From NCBI RefSeq assembly GCF_947494555.1, contig NZ_CANLVF010000006.1:351374-415373 (forward strand): a stretch of DNA of 64,000 nucleotides. Direction: 5' to 3'. A program made the position numbers and the translations under genes. Position 1 is the first letter of the stretch, and every line of letters begins with the position of its first letter. Origin of the DNA: an uncultured Roseibium sp. (GTDB taxonomy: Bacteria; Pseudomonadota; Alphaproteobacteria; Rhizobiales; Stappiaceae). A model generated the notes under the pieces. It was not told where the DNA came from. It ran no database searches and worked only from the letters and a program-made list of their open reading frames with translations. Shown here in pieces: positions 25,754 to 34,046 of this stretch.

Positions 25754-27444
25754 GAAGACATCTCCCGCCATGCGGTTCCGTAAAGCTGATCGGCCTTCTC
25801 GGGGTCGACCAGCCCGCGGAAGACATCGCGCGCAACATCCGACGCGGCGCGGTCTTCGGCCTTGCCGTAGCCACCGCCGCCCGGTGTTTCCAGTCTGACT
25901 GCCTGGCCCTGCCGCAACTTGATGCCGCGCATTTTTGAGGCAAGGGGTGGCACGCCCCAGCCCTCGTCCTGCTCAAAGGAAAACTGATTCAAGGCACCAT
26001 CCTGCCCATCGGCAATGCCCTTGGGGGCAAAGCGGCCGCGCTCGCCGAACAAAAACGCTTCAGCGCCGTTTTCTTCAAGAACCTCAATCTCGTAAACCGC
26101 ACCCATGCCGCCGCGATGCTGGCCCGCGCCGGCGCTGTCGGGCCGCAAGGCCCAGGTGCGAAACATCACCGGATAGGCAGCCTCGAGGATTTCCATCGGC
26201 GGGATCGTGGCGGTCGATATGGGTGCGTTGCCGTGATTGAGGCCGTCGCTTTCATGCGAGCCGCCATGCCCGCCGCCATAAAAGCTGAACATCACCCAAC
26301 GCTGTCCGTTGCTGCGCTTGCCGGCAATCGACAAGGCGTTGATCGTGCCGTAGGCATTGGCAACAACGCGCTCAGGCGCTGCTTTTGCAAAAGCGGAAAA
26401 AACCACGTCGATCATCCGGAGGATCGTCTCCGTGTAACCACCTGTCGGGCTCGGAAACTCGGCAGAGAGCAGCGATCCTTCCGGAACCTCGACCTCGATC
26501 GGCCGCATGACGCCCGCGTTCGCAGGCAGCGCCGGAAAGATATGCTTGATCGCGACATAGGCTGCGGCAACCGTTGTCGGCAGCGCGATGTTTACCGGAC
26601 CTGCGCATTGCGGAGCCGATCCGGTAAAGTCGAGGGTCATGCTGTCGCCCCTGATTTCCAACGCGACCCGGATCGCAAGCGGCTCGTCGGTGATTCCATC
26701 GTTGTCGAGAAAGTCCACCGCCTCCCAACGCCCGTCCGGCAGTGCTTCAAGCTCCGATCGCATCAAGGCTTCCGCCCTGTGACCCAGGGCATCGAGGGCG
26801 GAACTGACCGTGCGAGCACCGTATTCGTCCAGCAGTTCGTCCATGCGCCTGATCCCAAGATCAAGCGCACCCAGCTGACCGTTCAGGTCGCCCATCGCTG
26901 ACTGCGGCAGGCGCGTGTTGCGCAAAAGGATGTCGATGATGTCCTGGTTTATTTCACCGCAGCGCGCCAGACGCACCGGCGGCAATACAAAGGCCTCCTG
27001 AAAGACCTCGGTGGCGGCCGGATTGTAGTTGCCCGGCACCGCGCCGCCGACATCGTGCCAGTGTCCGACGGATGCGAGATAACAGAAGAGTTCACCATCG
27101 CGGAAGTAGGGCCGGACAAGACGCATATCGGAAAGATGCGTCCCGCCGATATGCGCATCGTTGAAGATGAAGATGTCGCCGTCCTGGAGATCCCCGTCCG
27201 CAGCCGCTTTCTCAATGACGGCCTTCACGGCGAATGACATGACACCGACAAAAATCGGCAATCCCGACTTCCCCTGCACCAGCGTGTCGCCGCTTTGAGC
27301 GTGGTAGAGACCATGACTGGCGTCATGTGCTTCGGCGATGATCGGGTTGAATGCCGCCCGAAACAGCGTTGCATCCATTTCGTCCGCAATCTGCTCCATG
27401 CGGCCGGATAGAACGGACAGGGTGATGGCATCGATGTCGCTCAT
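25750..27444 (-). CDS. hyuB: Hydantoinase B/oxoprolinase family protein (pair 2)
   Basis: A protein of 564 aa. Family landmarks are HDASHGLYHAQSGDTLVQ near residue 39, GDIFIFNDAHIGGTHLSDM near 88-106, VGHWHDVGG, and the C-terminal LETPGGGGYGKAEDRAA. It overlaps the tautomerase-NTF2 gene by ATGA (27441-27444) and hyuA-2 by ATGA. Here B precedes A, the reverse of pair 1, so the two pairs are not a recent tandem duplication. Confidence 0.93.
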   Translation of the reverse strand: MSDIDAITLSVLSGRMEQIADEMDATLFRAAFNPIIAEAHDASHGLYHAQSGDTLVQGKSGLPIFVGVMSFAVKAVIEKAAADGDLQDGDIFIFNDAHIGGTHLSDMRLVRPYFRDGELFCYLASVGHWHDVGGAVPGNYNPAATEVFQEAFVLPPVRLARCGEINQDIIDILLRNTRLPQSAMGDLNGQLGALDLGIRRMDELLDEYGARTVSSALDALGHRAEALMRSELEALPDGRWEAVDFLDNDGITDEPLAIRVALEIRGDSMTLDFTGSAPQCAGPVNIALPTTVAAAYVAIKHIFPALPANAGVMRPIEVEVPEGSLLSAEFPSPTGGYTETILRMIDVVFSAFAKAAPERVVANAYGTINALSIAGKRSNGQRWVMFSFYGGGHGGSHESDGLNHGNAPISTATIPPMEILEAAYPVMFRTWALRPDSAGAGQHRGGMGAVYEIEVLEENGAEAFLFGERGRFAPKGIADGQDGALNQFSFEQDEGWGVPPLASKMRGIKLRQGQAVRLETPGGGGYGKAEDRAASDVARDVFRGLVDPEKADQLYGTAWREMSS

Positions 27445-28007
27445 GCTTGCGCCTTTACTTCCGCAATGTCGTTCCAGACGTCCTGGCGGGTGATCCTGCC
27501 GTTTTCGAGTTCAAACCGGTCGATGAATCGGATGCCGTCAAACGGTGATCCGTCGGGCCACTCGCCCGACAGCGTTCCCCTGCAGAAGACCAGTGCTGCC
27601 GAGCCGGCGCTCTGCATGACGTCAAACCCTGTGTAGGTTTTTTTGACGAACCGATACCGCTCCCTGGCCCACTCGATCAGCTCCTCTAGACGGTGCATCG
27701 GGTGCGCACCCGGAAAGTGCATGGAGAACTCCGCAGACAGCATTTCCTGCGCAGTATCAAGGTCGCGCGCCTCCATGGCGCTCAGAAACCGTCTTACCAA
27801 CGCACCCTGATCCTCCAGCGCAGGAGCGCCGGATCTTTGAACACGGCCACGGGAGTAATTGGCAGGTTCCATTTCGTGGATCATCACGGTTATGGCTTCC
27901 GGTGGCGCCGGCACGACGAGCCGGACAGCGTCGGTCAACGCTTCATGCAGACGCCGCCTTGCCTCTGGTCCGTAGCCCTGCAGGAGATGCAGTTCGACGA
28001 TCGGCAT
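27441..28007 (-). CDS. 4-oxalocrotonate tautomerase-like domain fused to an NTF2/SnoaL-like domain
   Basis: A protein of 188 aa. The ATG at 28007 is preceded by GGGAGGAA and gives MPIVELHLLQGYG, so Pro1, the tautomerase general base, is in place. Residues 1-62 follow the 4-OT pattern through VMIHEMEPANY, but the two catalytic arginines of 4-OT are absent: Tyr at 11 and Thr at 39 (numbering from Pro1). Residues about 68-185 are an NTF2-like domain (ALVRRFLSAMEARDLDTAQEML, HPMHRLEELIEWAR, RFIDRFELENGRI). It heads the hydantoinase-2 operon. The reaction is unknown; isomerisation or hydration of an unsaturated intermediate is possible. Confidence 0.87.
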   Translation of the reverse strand: MPIVELHLLQGYGPEARRRLHEALTDAVRLVVPAPPEAITVMIHEMEPANYSRGRVQRSGAPALEDQGALVRRFLSAMEARDLDTAQEMLSAEFSMHFPGAHPMHRLEELIEWARERYRFVKKTYTGFDVMQSAGSAALVFCRGTLSGEWPDGSPFDGIRFIDRFELENGRITRQDVWNDIAEVKAQA

Positions 28008-28027
28008 TTTGCCTTCCTCCCGAAATT

Positions 28028-28067
28028 TGTATTTTTTATAATACAGATTTGTATATGTTTCTAATAC
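28028..28067. promoter_or_regulatory. Tandem inverted-repeat operator candidate for the UTRA regulator
   Basis: Two related repeats lie in the AT-rich 137-bp gap between the divergent operons: TGTATT-N6-AATACA (28028-28045, perfect) and GTAT-N9-ATAC (28051-28067). Their centres are about 22 bp apart, two helical turns, as expected for side-by-side dimers. GTAT/ATAC half-sites fit HutC-subfamily operators. Confidence 0.5.
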
Positions 28068-28144
28068 TAAAAAAGACAAATACAACGTACAGAAGCTTGA
28101 ACTTTTTAAAACCGGCGATAACATTAGGTTCCTAACAGGGAGGA

Positions 28145-28957
28145 ATGTCCAGCGTGAACAAGCCTGCAAAATCGCTGCTTCCGGAAGGGGCGAAAGCGCG
28201 CCAGGTCTATCTTTCCCTGCGCGACCAAATTGCAGACGGACGGCTGGAAGACGGTGAAAACCTGCCGCCCGAACAAAAGCTCGCTGGATTGTTCGGAGTC
28301 TCCAGGGTCACGATCCGAAGGGCCTTGGATGCGCTGGCAGCGGCGGGTCTCGTTATACGCCGCGCAGGCAGCGGGACGACGGTGCGTTCCGCCGGGCGAC
28401 CGGCAAAGCCGATGGCCATGAACCTGGCAACGCTGATGCCCCAACTTGTCGAGATGGGCCAGAATACGACGGCGCGGCTCCTGTCGTTTTCCTATGGAAC
28501 AGCCCCCGAATTCGTGACAAGCGCGCTCAGACTTCAGCCAAAAGACCAGGTGCAGATCGCAACGCGCGTGCGCAGCGCGGACGGAACGCCCTTTTCGCAT
28601 CTGACGACATATGTTCCTGCTGAAATCGCCGCAAATTACTCAGAGAACGATCTGGCCACGACGCCTCTCTTCAAGCTTCTGGAACTCAGCGGTGTTCAGA
28701 TCAAAGACGCACACCAGTCGGTCTCGGCAACCCTGGCTGGGCCGGAGGTAGCCGAAGCGCTTGGCATTGCCGTCGGTTCGGCGCTGCTTTCGCTGCGGCG
28801 GGTCGTGCGCGACGTCAATGACAATGGCGTTGAATATCTTTCAGGCCTGTACCGCCCGGACATGTTCCGGCTCGAGATGCCGCTTGCGCGGGTCGGTGAC
28901 GGCAGCACGCGCCATTGGGAACCAGCCATCGGCAAGCCACCTGGTGAGCCCGCATGA
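28145..28957 (+). CDS. GntR-family regulator with UTRA effector domain (HutC subfamily)
   Basis: A protein of 270 aa, with GGGAGGA just upstream of the ATG. Residues about 18-85 are the GntR winged helix (VYLSLRDQIADGRL, LPPEQKLAGLFGVSRVTIRRAL). Residues about 95-250 are the UTRA ligand domain (ATRVRSADGTPFSHLTTYVP, LLSLRRVVRDVNDNGVEYL). It is divergent to the hydantoinase-2 operon and overlaps the LeuC-like gene by ATGA, so it is the likely switch for both. The tandem repeats at 28028-28067 are its probable operators. Confidence 0.93.
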   Translation: MSSVNKPAKSLLPEGAKARQVYLSLRDQIADGRLEDGENLPPEQKLAGLFGVSRVTIRRALDALAAAGLVIRRAGSGTTVRSAGRPAKPMAMNLATLMPQLVEMGQNTTARLLSFSYGTAPEFVTSALRLQPKDQVQIATRVRSADGTPFSHLTTYVPAEIAANYSENDLATTPLFKLLELSGVQIKDAHQSVSATLAGPEVAEALGIAVGSALLSLRRVVRDVNDNGVEYLSGLYRPDMFRLEMPLARVGDGSTRHWEPAIGKPPGEPA

Positions 28958-30360
28958 CCGCGCCAAGCACTCTTCTGGATCAGCTTTGGTCCGCGCATGA
29001 AATCGTCAGGCGTGACGACGGATCCTCCTTGCTGTGGGTCGACCGCCATCTGGTCCATGAGGGCTCGCATCACGCGTTCGCCAAGATTGAGGCGCGCGGC
29101 CTCGCTGTTGCGGAGCCCGATCGGACATTTGCGGTGGTCGATCACTACGCGCCGACCCGCAACCGCGCACGGATTTCGGATCCGAAAATAAAGTACATGG
29201 TCGACACGCTGCGCAAGAATGCGCGCAAACACGGGCTTCGGCTGTTCGATCTGGATGACCCGGGGCAAGGGATCGTTCACGTGGTCGGACCCGAACAGGG
29301 ATTGACGCTGCCCGGCCTTTTGATCAATTGCGGCGACAGTCATACCTCCACGCACGGGGCGTTCGGCGCGCTTGCCTTCGGTATTGGCGCGACGGAGGTC
29401 GCCCACGTCCTTGCCACCCAAACGATCTGGCAGAAGAAACCTGCGGCAATGCGCCTTCACATCGACGGCACGCTCGGTCCGGGTGTCGGTGCGAAGGACA
29501 TTGCGCTCAACTGGATCGCCAAGCTCAGCGCCGACGGGGCGCAGGGCCATGCCATCGAATATTCAGGCAGTGCGGTGCGCGCGCTTTCCATGGAAGGGCG
29601 CATGACGCTTTGCAATCTGTCGATCGAAGGCGGTGCGCGCTTCGGATTGATTGCACCTGATGAGACCACCTTTTCCTATCTCGGCGGGCGATCCTACGCC
29701 CCGCGCGGGGCGGCATGGAACGCCGCGCTGGAGGACTGGTCCAAGTTGCGCACCGATGACGCAGCACATTTCGACAGAGAAATCCGGCTTAACGCGCGCG
29801 ACATCGCCCCGACGGTTACTTGGGGCACCAGCCCTGAACAGGCAATCCCGGTTACATCCACGATACCCGACCCGACGGTGCTCACGAACGGCAAGGCGGA
29901 AGCAGTGCGAGACGCACTTGATTACATGAGCCTCGACGCAGGCCGTCCGATTGAAGGAACCCCGGTCGATCAGGTGTTCGTCGGGTCCTGCACAAATGGC
30001 CGGATCGAAGATCTTCGTACCGCGGCAGCGGTTCTTAGCGGCCGAAAGGCCAAGGTTCCCGGACTGGTGTCGCCAGGATCGGCTTTGGTGAAGGCACAGG
30101 CCGAGCAGGAAGGTCTGGATCGGATCTTTGTAGAGGCCGGACTGGAATGGGCCGGTGCGGGATGTTCCATGTGCGTTGGCATGAACGGTGACCTGGTGGC
30201 ACCCGGAAAACGCTGCGCGTCTTCCACCAACCGGAACTTCCGCGGGCGTCAGGGCCCGGGCGCCCGCACTCACCTTATGTCGCCGGCAATGGTTGCCGCC
30301 GCGGCTGTCACCGGCACGATCACCGACGTTCGGCCGCTTCTCAAGGGGCGGGTTGGATAA
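28954..30360 (+). CDS. 3-isopropylmalate dehydratase large subunit-like (aconitase superfamily hydratase)
   Basis: A protein of 468 aa, LeuC size. The three Fe-S cysteines are present: one in VGSCTNGRIEDLR near residue 347 and two in GAGCSMCVGMN near 406-410. The substrate loop INCGDSHTSTHGAFGALAFGIGATE region is intact. No leuA or leuB is nearby. The setting between a UTRA regulator and a TRAP transporter argues for a catabolic hydratase such as a (methyl)maleate, citraconate or dimethylmaleate hydratase rather than leucine synthesis. Its stop and the small subunit start share one base (TAATG). Confidence 0.9.
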   Translation: MTAPSTLLDQLWSAHEIVRRDDGSSLLWVDRHLVHEGSHHAFAKIEARGLAVAEPDRTFAVVDHYAPTRNRARISDPKIKYMVDTLRKNARKHGLRLFDLDDPGQGIVHVVGPEQGLTLPGLLINCGDSHTSTHGAFGALAFGIGATEVAHVLATQTIWQKKPAAMRLHIDGTLGPGVGAKDIALNWIAKLSADGAQGHAIEYSGSAVRALSMEGRMTLCNLSIEGGARFGLIAPDETTFSYLGGRSYAPRGAAWNAALEDWSKLRTDDAAHFDREIRLNARDIAPTVTWGTSPEQAIPVTSTIPDPTVLTNGKAEAVRDALDYMSLDAGRPIEGTPVDQVFVGSCTNGRIEDLRTAAAVLSGRKAKVPGLVSPGSALVKAQAEQEGLDRIFVEAGLEWAGAGCSMCVGMNGDLVAPGKRCASSTNRNFRGRQGPGARTHLMSPAMVAAAAVTGTITDVRPLLKGRVG

Positions 30361-30980
30361 TGCCGGGTTGGAACCGACATAGCGGACATGCGGTGGCGTT
30401 GCCGATCCATAATATCGATACGGACCAGCTTATTCCCTCCCGCTTCATGTCGACCCGTCGCAAAGAAGGCTATGGCGGTTTTCTTCTGCATGATTTGCGC
30501 AAAGACGAGAGCGGCGACGATCATCCGCATTTTCCGTTGAACCGCCATCGGCATGCCAGCCTCCTCGTTGCCGGCCGAAACTTTGGAAGCGGTTCGTCCC
30601 GGGAAGCAGCCGTCTATGCGTTGGTCGATGCAGGGATCCGAGCCGTTTTCGCCCCGAGTTTCGGTGACATATTCGCGGGTAATGCCGTCAATAACGGACT
30701 GCTCCCTGCACGCGTTTCCGAAGACGATTACACTCTCCTTGTCCGGATACTCGGGGAAAGCACAGAACCGGCAGACGTTGCGCTCGAAAGCGGAAAGCTC
30801 AGTGTCGGTGAGATTGAGGTTTCATTTTCCCTCGATCCGAGTTGGCGCACCAAGCTTATCAACGGCTGGGACGATATCGATCAGACATTGCAGCATGTGG
30901 CGGATATTGAGCGTCACAAGACGTCGTGGAACCAGAATGCGCCATGGGCCCGGCCTGCGGCGGAAGCGCAACGCTCTTGA
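30360..30980 (+). CDS. 3-isopropylmalate dehydratase small subunit-like
   Basis: A swivel-domain subunit of 206 aa. It shows IDTDQLIPSRFM near residues 19-30, the family signature GRNFGSGSSREAA near 70, and NAVNNGLLPA near 105. It forms the active hydratase with the LeuC-like protein, to which it is coupled by a 1-nt overlap. The specificity-determining region after IDTDQ differs from what I would expect for true LeuD, but this needs alignment. Confidence 0.9.
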   Translation: MPGWNRHSGHAVALPIHNIDTDQLIPSRFMSTRRKEGYGGFLLHDLRKDESGDDHPHFPLNRHRHASLLVAGRNFGSGSSREAAVYALVDAGIRAVFAPSFGDIFAGNAVNNGLLPARVSEDDYTLLVRILGESTEPADVALESGKLSVGEIEVSFSLDPSWRTKLINGWDDIDQTLQHVADIERHKTSWNQNAPWARPAAEAQRS

Positions 30981-31065
30981 AATCGCGAGAGCAGGCAGCA
31001 TCAGGGCATAGCCTGAGAACCAGAGGGATAAGGCAAAAAGCCACCCTATTAAGTGGAGTGAGACT

Positions 31066-32079
31066 ATGAAGAGGATACTACTGGCCGGCCTCGTTGCCGG
31101 ATCTACCCTGTTCGCCACCTCGGCGCAGGCGGAAGATACGATTACCGCAGTTCATGCTTTCCCTGAAACCCTCATCTACACCAAGAGTTTTCTTTCCTTT
31201 GTCGACAAGGTGAACGAGGCCGGCAAAGGTGTGGTGCAGATCGAAGTGCGCGGCGGACCTGAGGCGATCGGCATGTTTCAGCAACCGGACGCGGTGCGCG
31301 ACGGTATCGTCGACATGGTCTATACCCCGGGCTCGTTTTACGGCGGCGCTTTGCCGGAAAAAGACGCTATGGTCGCGTCAAACCTGACGGCAGTCGAGAC
31401 CCGCGAGAATGGCGGTACAGAGCTGATCGACCAGATCCACCAGGAAAAGATGGGCCTGAAGTATCTCGGATGGTTCGACAGCGGCGTCTGCTACAATCTC
31501 TGGACCCGCAACCAACCGACTTTCGACGCGGACGGCAATCTCGAAGTCGAGGGGCTGAAGCTTCGCGGAAACAACGTCTACAACGCGTTCTTCACAAACT
31601 ACCTGGGGGCGCAGGTTATCGACCTGCCGACAGGTGAGGTCTACTCCGCCCTGCAACGCGGTGTCGTGGATGCAACGGGATGGACCCAAATCGGCCTCAT
31701 CGATCTGAAGTGGAACGAGTTCCTCAACTACCGGATCGAACCCTGCTTCTTCTCGACCGACCTCGGCGTGATCGTCAATCTTGAGAAGTGGAATTCACTG
31801 TCGGACGAATCCAAGAAAATCCTTCAAGACGTTGCGATCCAGCATGAAAAGGACAGCGTCGAGGCACTGCGCGCGAAGCGGGACGAAGACTTTGCCGCAC
31901 TCGATGCAGCCGGTATGACGGTGGTCTCTCTGGAAGGCGATGCAAAGGCGAATTACCTTGCCGCCGCACGCGAAAAAACCTGGGAGCGGATGAAAGGCCT
32001 GATGGCGGAGCAGCCCGGCGGCACCGACAACTACGACACGTTGATCGAACTCTTCTACGATCTGAACGCAGCAAAATAA
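31066..32079 (+). CDS. dctP: TRAP transporter substrate-binding protein, DctP family
   Basis: A protein of 337 aa, preceded by GGAG. Residues 1-22 are a signal peptide (MKRILLAGLVAGSTLFATSAQA). The mature part has VHAFPETLIYTKSFLSFVDKVNE, the MVYTPGSFYGG loop and KLRGNNVYNAFFTNYLGAQVIDLPTGEVYSAL region, where an Arg (LRGN) usually binds the ligand carboxylate. It is followed by matching small and large permease genes. It probably delivers the organic acid handled by the LeuCD-like hydratase just upstream. Confidence 0.93.
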   Translation: MKRILLAGLVAGSTLFATSAQAEDTITAVHAFPETLIYTKSFLSFVDKVNEAGKGVVQIEVRGGPEAIGMFQQPDAVRDGIVDMVYTPGSFYGGALPEKDAMVASNLTAVETRENGGTELIDQIHQEKMGLKYLGWFDSGVCYNLWTRNQPTFDADGNLEVEGLKLRGNNVYNAFFTNYLGAQVIDLPTGEVYSALQRGVVDATGWTQIGLIDLKWNEFLNYRIEPCFFSTDLGVIVNLEKWNSLSDESKKILQDVAIQHEKDSVEALRAKRDEDFAALDAAGMTVVSLEGDAKANYLAAAREKTWERMKGLMAEQPGGTDNYDTLIELFYDLNAAK

Positions 32080-32137
32080 ATGACAGTCAGGCCCGCCACC
32101 CGGCGGGCCTGATCCTTCCGACCCCCGGGGCTGATGC

Positions 32138-32644
32138 ATGACCGCCGTCACCAGGATTTACAATTTTCTGATTGATGCCATGGCCTTTATCGCCGGTGCC
32201 ACACTGGTCTGGTTGATGGTGTCCGTCGTGATTTCGGTCCTGATGCGCAATCTGGGTCTGCAGCCTTTTGCCTGGCTGTTCACGTCTTCCGAATACGGTC
32301 TTCTCTATATGACCATGCTCGGCGCGCCATGGCTCGTTCGGGAAAAGGGACACGTCCATATCGAATTGGTGACCTCCGCGCTGCCGGAAGGCCCCCGGCG
32401 CGTCGTCAGCAGACTGGTCGCTTTTGCCTGTGTTGTCGTCTGCGTGATCCTTGCGTGGAAGGGCTTGGAGCTTTTTCTTAAAAACATCGAGCGCGGCGAC
32501 TACGACACCCGGGCCTACTACTACCCTCGCTGGCTCCTGACGATCACCTTTCCGCTGAGTTTCGGTCTCATGGCGGCTGAGTTCATGCGGTTTGTCGCCG
32601 GTTCCGAGCTGATGCATACCGGTGAAGCGGGGATACACGAATAA
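32138..32644 (+). CDS. dctQ: TRAP transporter small permease, DctQ family
   Basis: A membrane protein of 168 aa with four predicted hydrophobic helices. It contains the typical TSSEYGLLYMTMLGAPWLVREKGHVHIEL segment around residues 48-75. Its stop overlaps the start of the large permease gene by one base (TAATG at 32642-32646). It completes the TRAP membrane complex with DctM. Confidence 0.92.
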   Translation: MTAVTRIYNFLIDAMAFIAGATLVWLMVSVVISVLMRNLGLQPFAWLFTSSEYGLLYMTMLGAPWLVREKGHVHIELVTSALPEGPRRVVSRLVAFACVVVCVILAWKGLELFLKNIERGDYDTRAYYYPRWLLTITFPLSFGLMAAEFMRFVAGSELMHTGEAGIHE

Positions 32645-33951
32645 TGGAGTGGTACGAAGCGCTCGCCCTGCTTCTCGGCGTCATCGTGTTCCTGATGGCA
32701 ATGGGCATGCCGGTTGCCCTTGCCTTCCTGGCGGCAAACATCGTCGGTGCATGGGTGTTTATGGGCGGCGAACGCGGCATCGGCCAGCTGCTCAACAATG
32801 GCCTGGGATCGCTGACCAAATTCGCGCTCGTACCGATTCCGTTGTTTCTGCTGATGGGCGAGATCTTTTTTCACACAGGCCTCGGCGGGCGCATGTTCAA
32901 CGCGATCGACAAGCTGCTCGGCAGGCTGTCGGGCCGGTTGAGCTACGTCACCGTTCTCGGCGGCACGGCATTTTCGACGCTTTCCGGATCCTCTATGGGC
33001 TCAACCGCGCTGCTCGGATCGCTGATGGTTCCGGAGATGAGCCAGCGTGGATATAAGTCCCATATGAGCATTGGCCCGATTCTCGGAACGGGAGGATTGG
33101 CGATTATCATCCCGCCTTCCGCGCTGGCGGTTCTGCTGGCGACGCTGGCCCAGATCGATGTCGGCGCGCTGCTGATCGCAGGAGTCATTCCGGGGCTCAT
33201 TCTTGCGGCATTCTATGTCGGCACCATCTGGCTTCAGACCAGACTGGATCCCTCCGCCGCGCCTGCCTATGACGTCGAACCCCTGTCGTTCCTGAGCAAG
33301 ATATCCTTGCTTTTGCGGGAAGTGGTTCCGATGGTCGGGGTCATGATTGTCATCATCATCCTGATGATCAACGGTTTCGTAACGCCGTCCGAGGCAGCAG
33401 CGTTCGGAGCTCTGGGTGTTCTGATCCTTGCGGCCGTTTTCCGCTGCCTGACCTGGGAGGCAATGCGCAAGTCCGTGACCGGTGCGCTGAAGGTCACCCT
33501 GATGGCCTACCTGATTGTTTTCGGCTCGGCGACTTTCAGTCAGCTTCTCGCGTTTTCCGGTGCCTCGCGCGGCCTCGTCAATTGGGCGATCTCGTTCGAG
33601 CTGGCGCCTCTTTACATGCTGATGGTGATGTTCGCGGTTCTGCTTCTGCTCGGCATGTTCATGGAACAGATCTCCATGATGTTGCTGACCGTGCCGATCT
33701 TCTTTCCGCTTGCGATGAACCTCGGTTACGATCCTGTCTGGTTCGGGCTGATCATGCTTCTCGCGCTGGAGATCAGCTTCACGACCCCGCCGTTCGGGCT
33801 TCTGCTCTTCGTCATGAAAGGCGTCGCGCCGCCCGGAACGACCATGCGCACGATTTATACGTCCGCCTTTCCGTTTATCGGATGTTCGCTCCTATTGGTC
33901 GCACTGCTGGTGCTGTTTCCGCAGATCGCCCTCTGGCTGCCCGGCCTTTAG
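32644..33951 (+). CDS. dctM: TRAP transporter large permease, DctM family
   Basis: A protein of 435 aa with about 12 hydrophobic helices. It has family landmarks MGMPVALAFLAANIVGAW, the hairpin with LSGSSMGSTALLGSLMVPEM, GGLAIIIPPSALAV and FTTPPFGLLLFVMKGVAPPG. It imports the DctP-bound substrate using an ion gradient. A bidirectional terminator follows 9 bp later. Confidence 0.94.
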   Translation: MEWYEALALLLGVIVFLMAMGMPVALAFLAANIVGAWVFMGGERGIGQLLNNGLGSLTKFALVPIPLFLLMGEIFFHTGLGGRMFNAIDKLLGRLSGRLSYVTVLGGTAFSTLSGSSMGSTALLGSLMVPEMSQRGYKSHMSIGPILGTGGLAIIIPPSALAVLLATLAQIDVGALLIAGVIPGLILAAFYVGTIWLQTRLDPSAAPAYDVEPLSFLSKISLLLREVVPMVGVMIVIIILMINGFVTPSEAAAFGALGVLILAAVFRCLTWEAMRKSVTGALKVTLMAYLIVFGSATFSQLLAFSGASRGLVNWAISFELAPLYMLMVMFAVLLLLGMFMEQISMMLLTVPIFFPLAMNLGYDPVWFGLIMLLALEISFTTPPFGLLLFVMKGVAPPGTTMRTIYTSAFPFIGCSLLLVALLVLFPQIALWLPGL

Positions 33952-33960
33952 AGCTCACAA

Positions 33961-33988
33961 AAAAGGCCCGCTGCAAGGCGGGCCTTTT
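33961..33988. terminator. Bidirectional rho-independent terminator
   Basis: A perfect 11-bp stem AAAAGGCCCGC / GCGGGCCTTTT (33961-33971 and 33978-33988) with a 6-nt loop. A-rich and T-rich flanks serve both strands. It lies between the convergent dctM and the minus-strand binding-protein gene. Confidence 0.85.
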
Positions 33989-34046
33989 CTCGTTCGAGAA
34001 GTCTTCAGACGAAGCAAGCAAGCCCGCCTCGTCCGGAGCATTTCAT

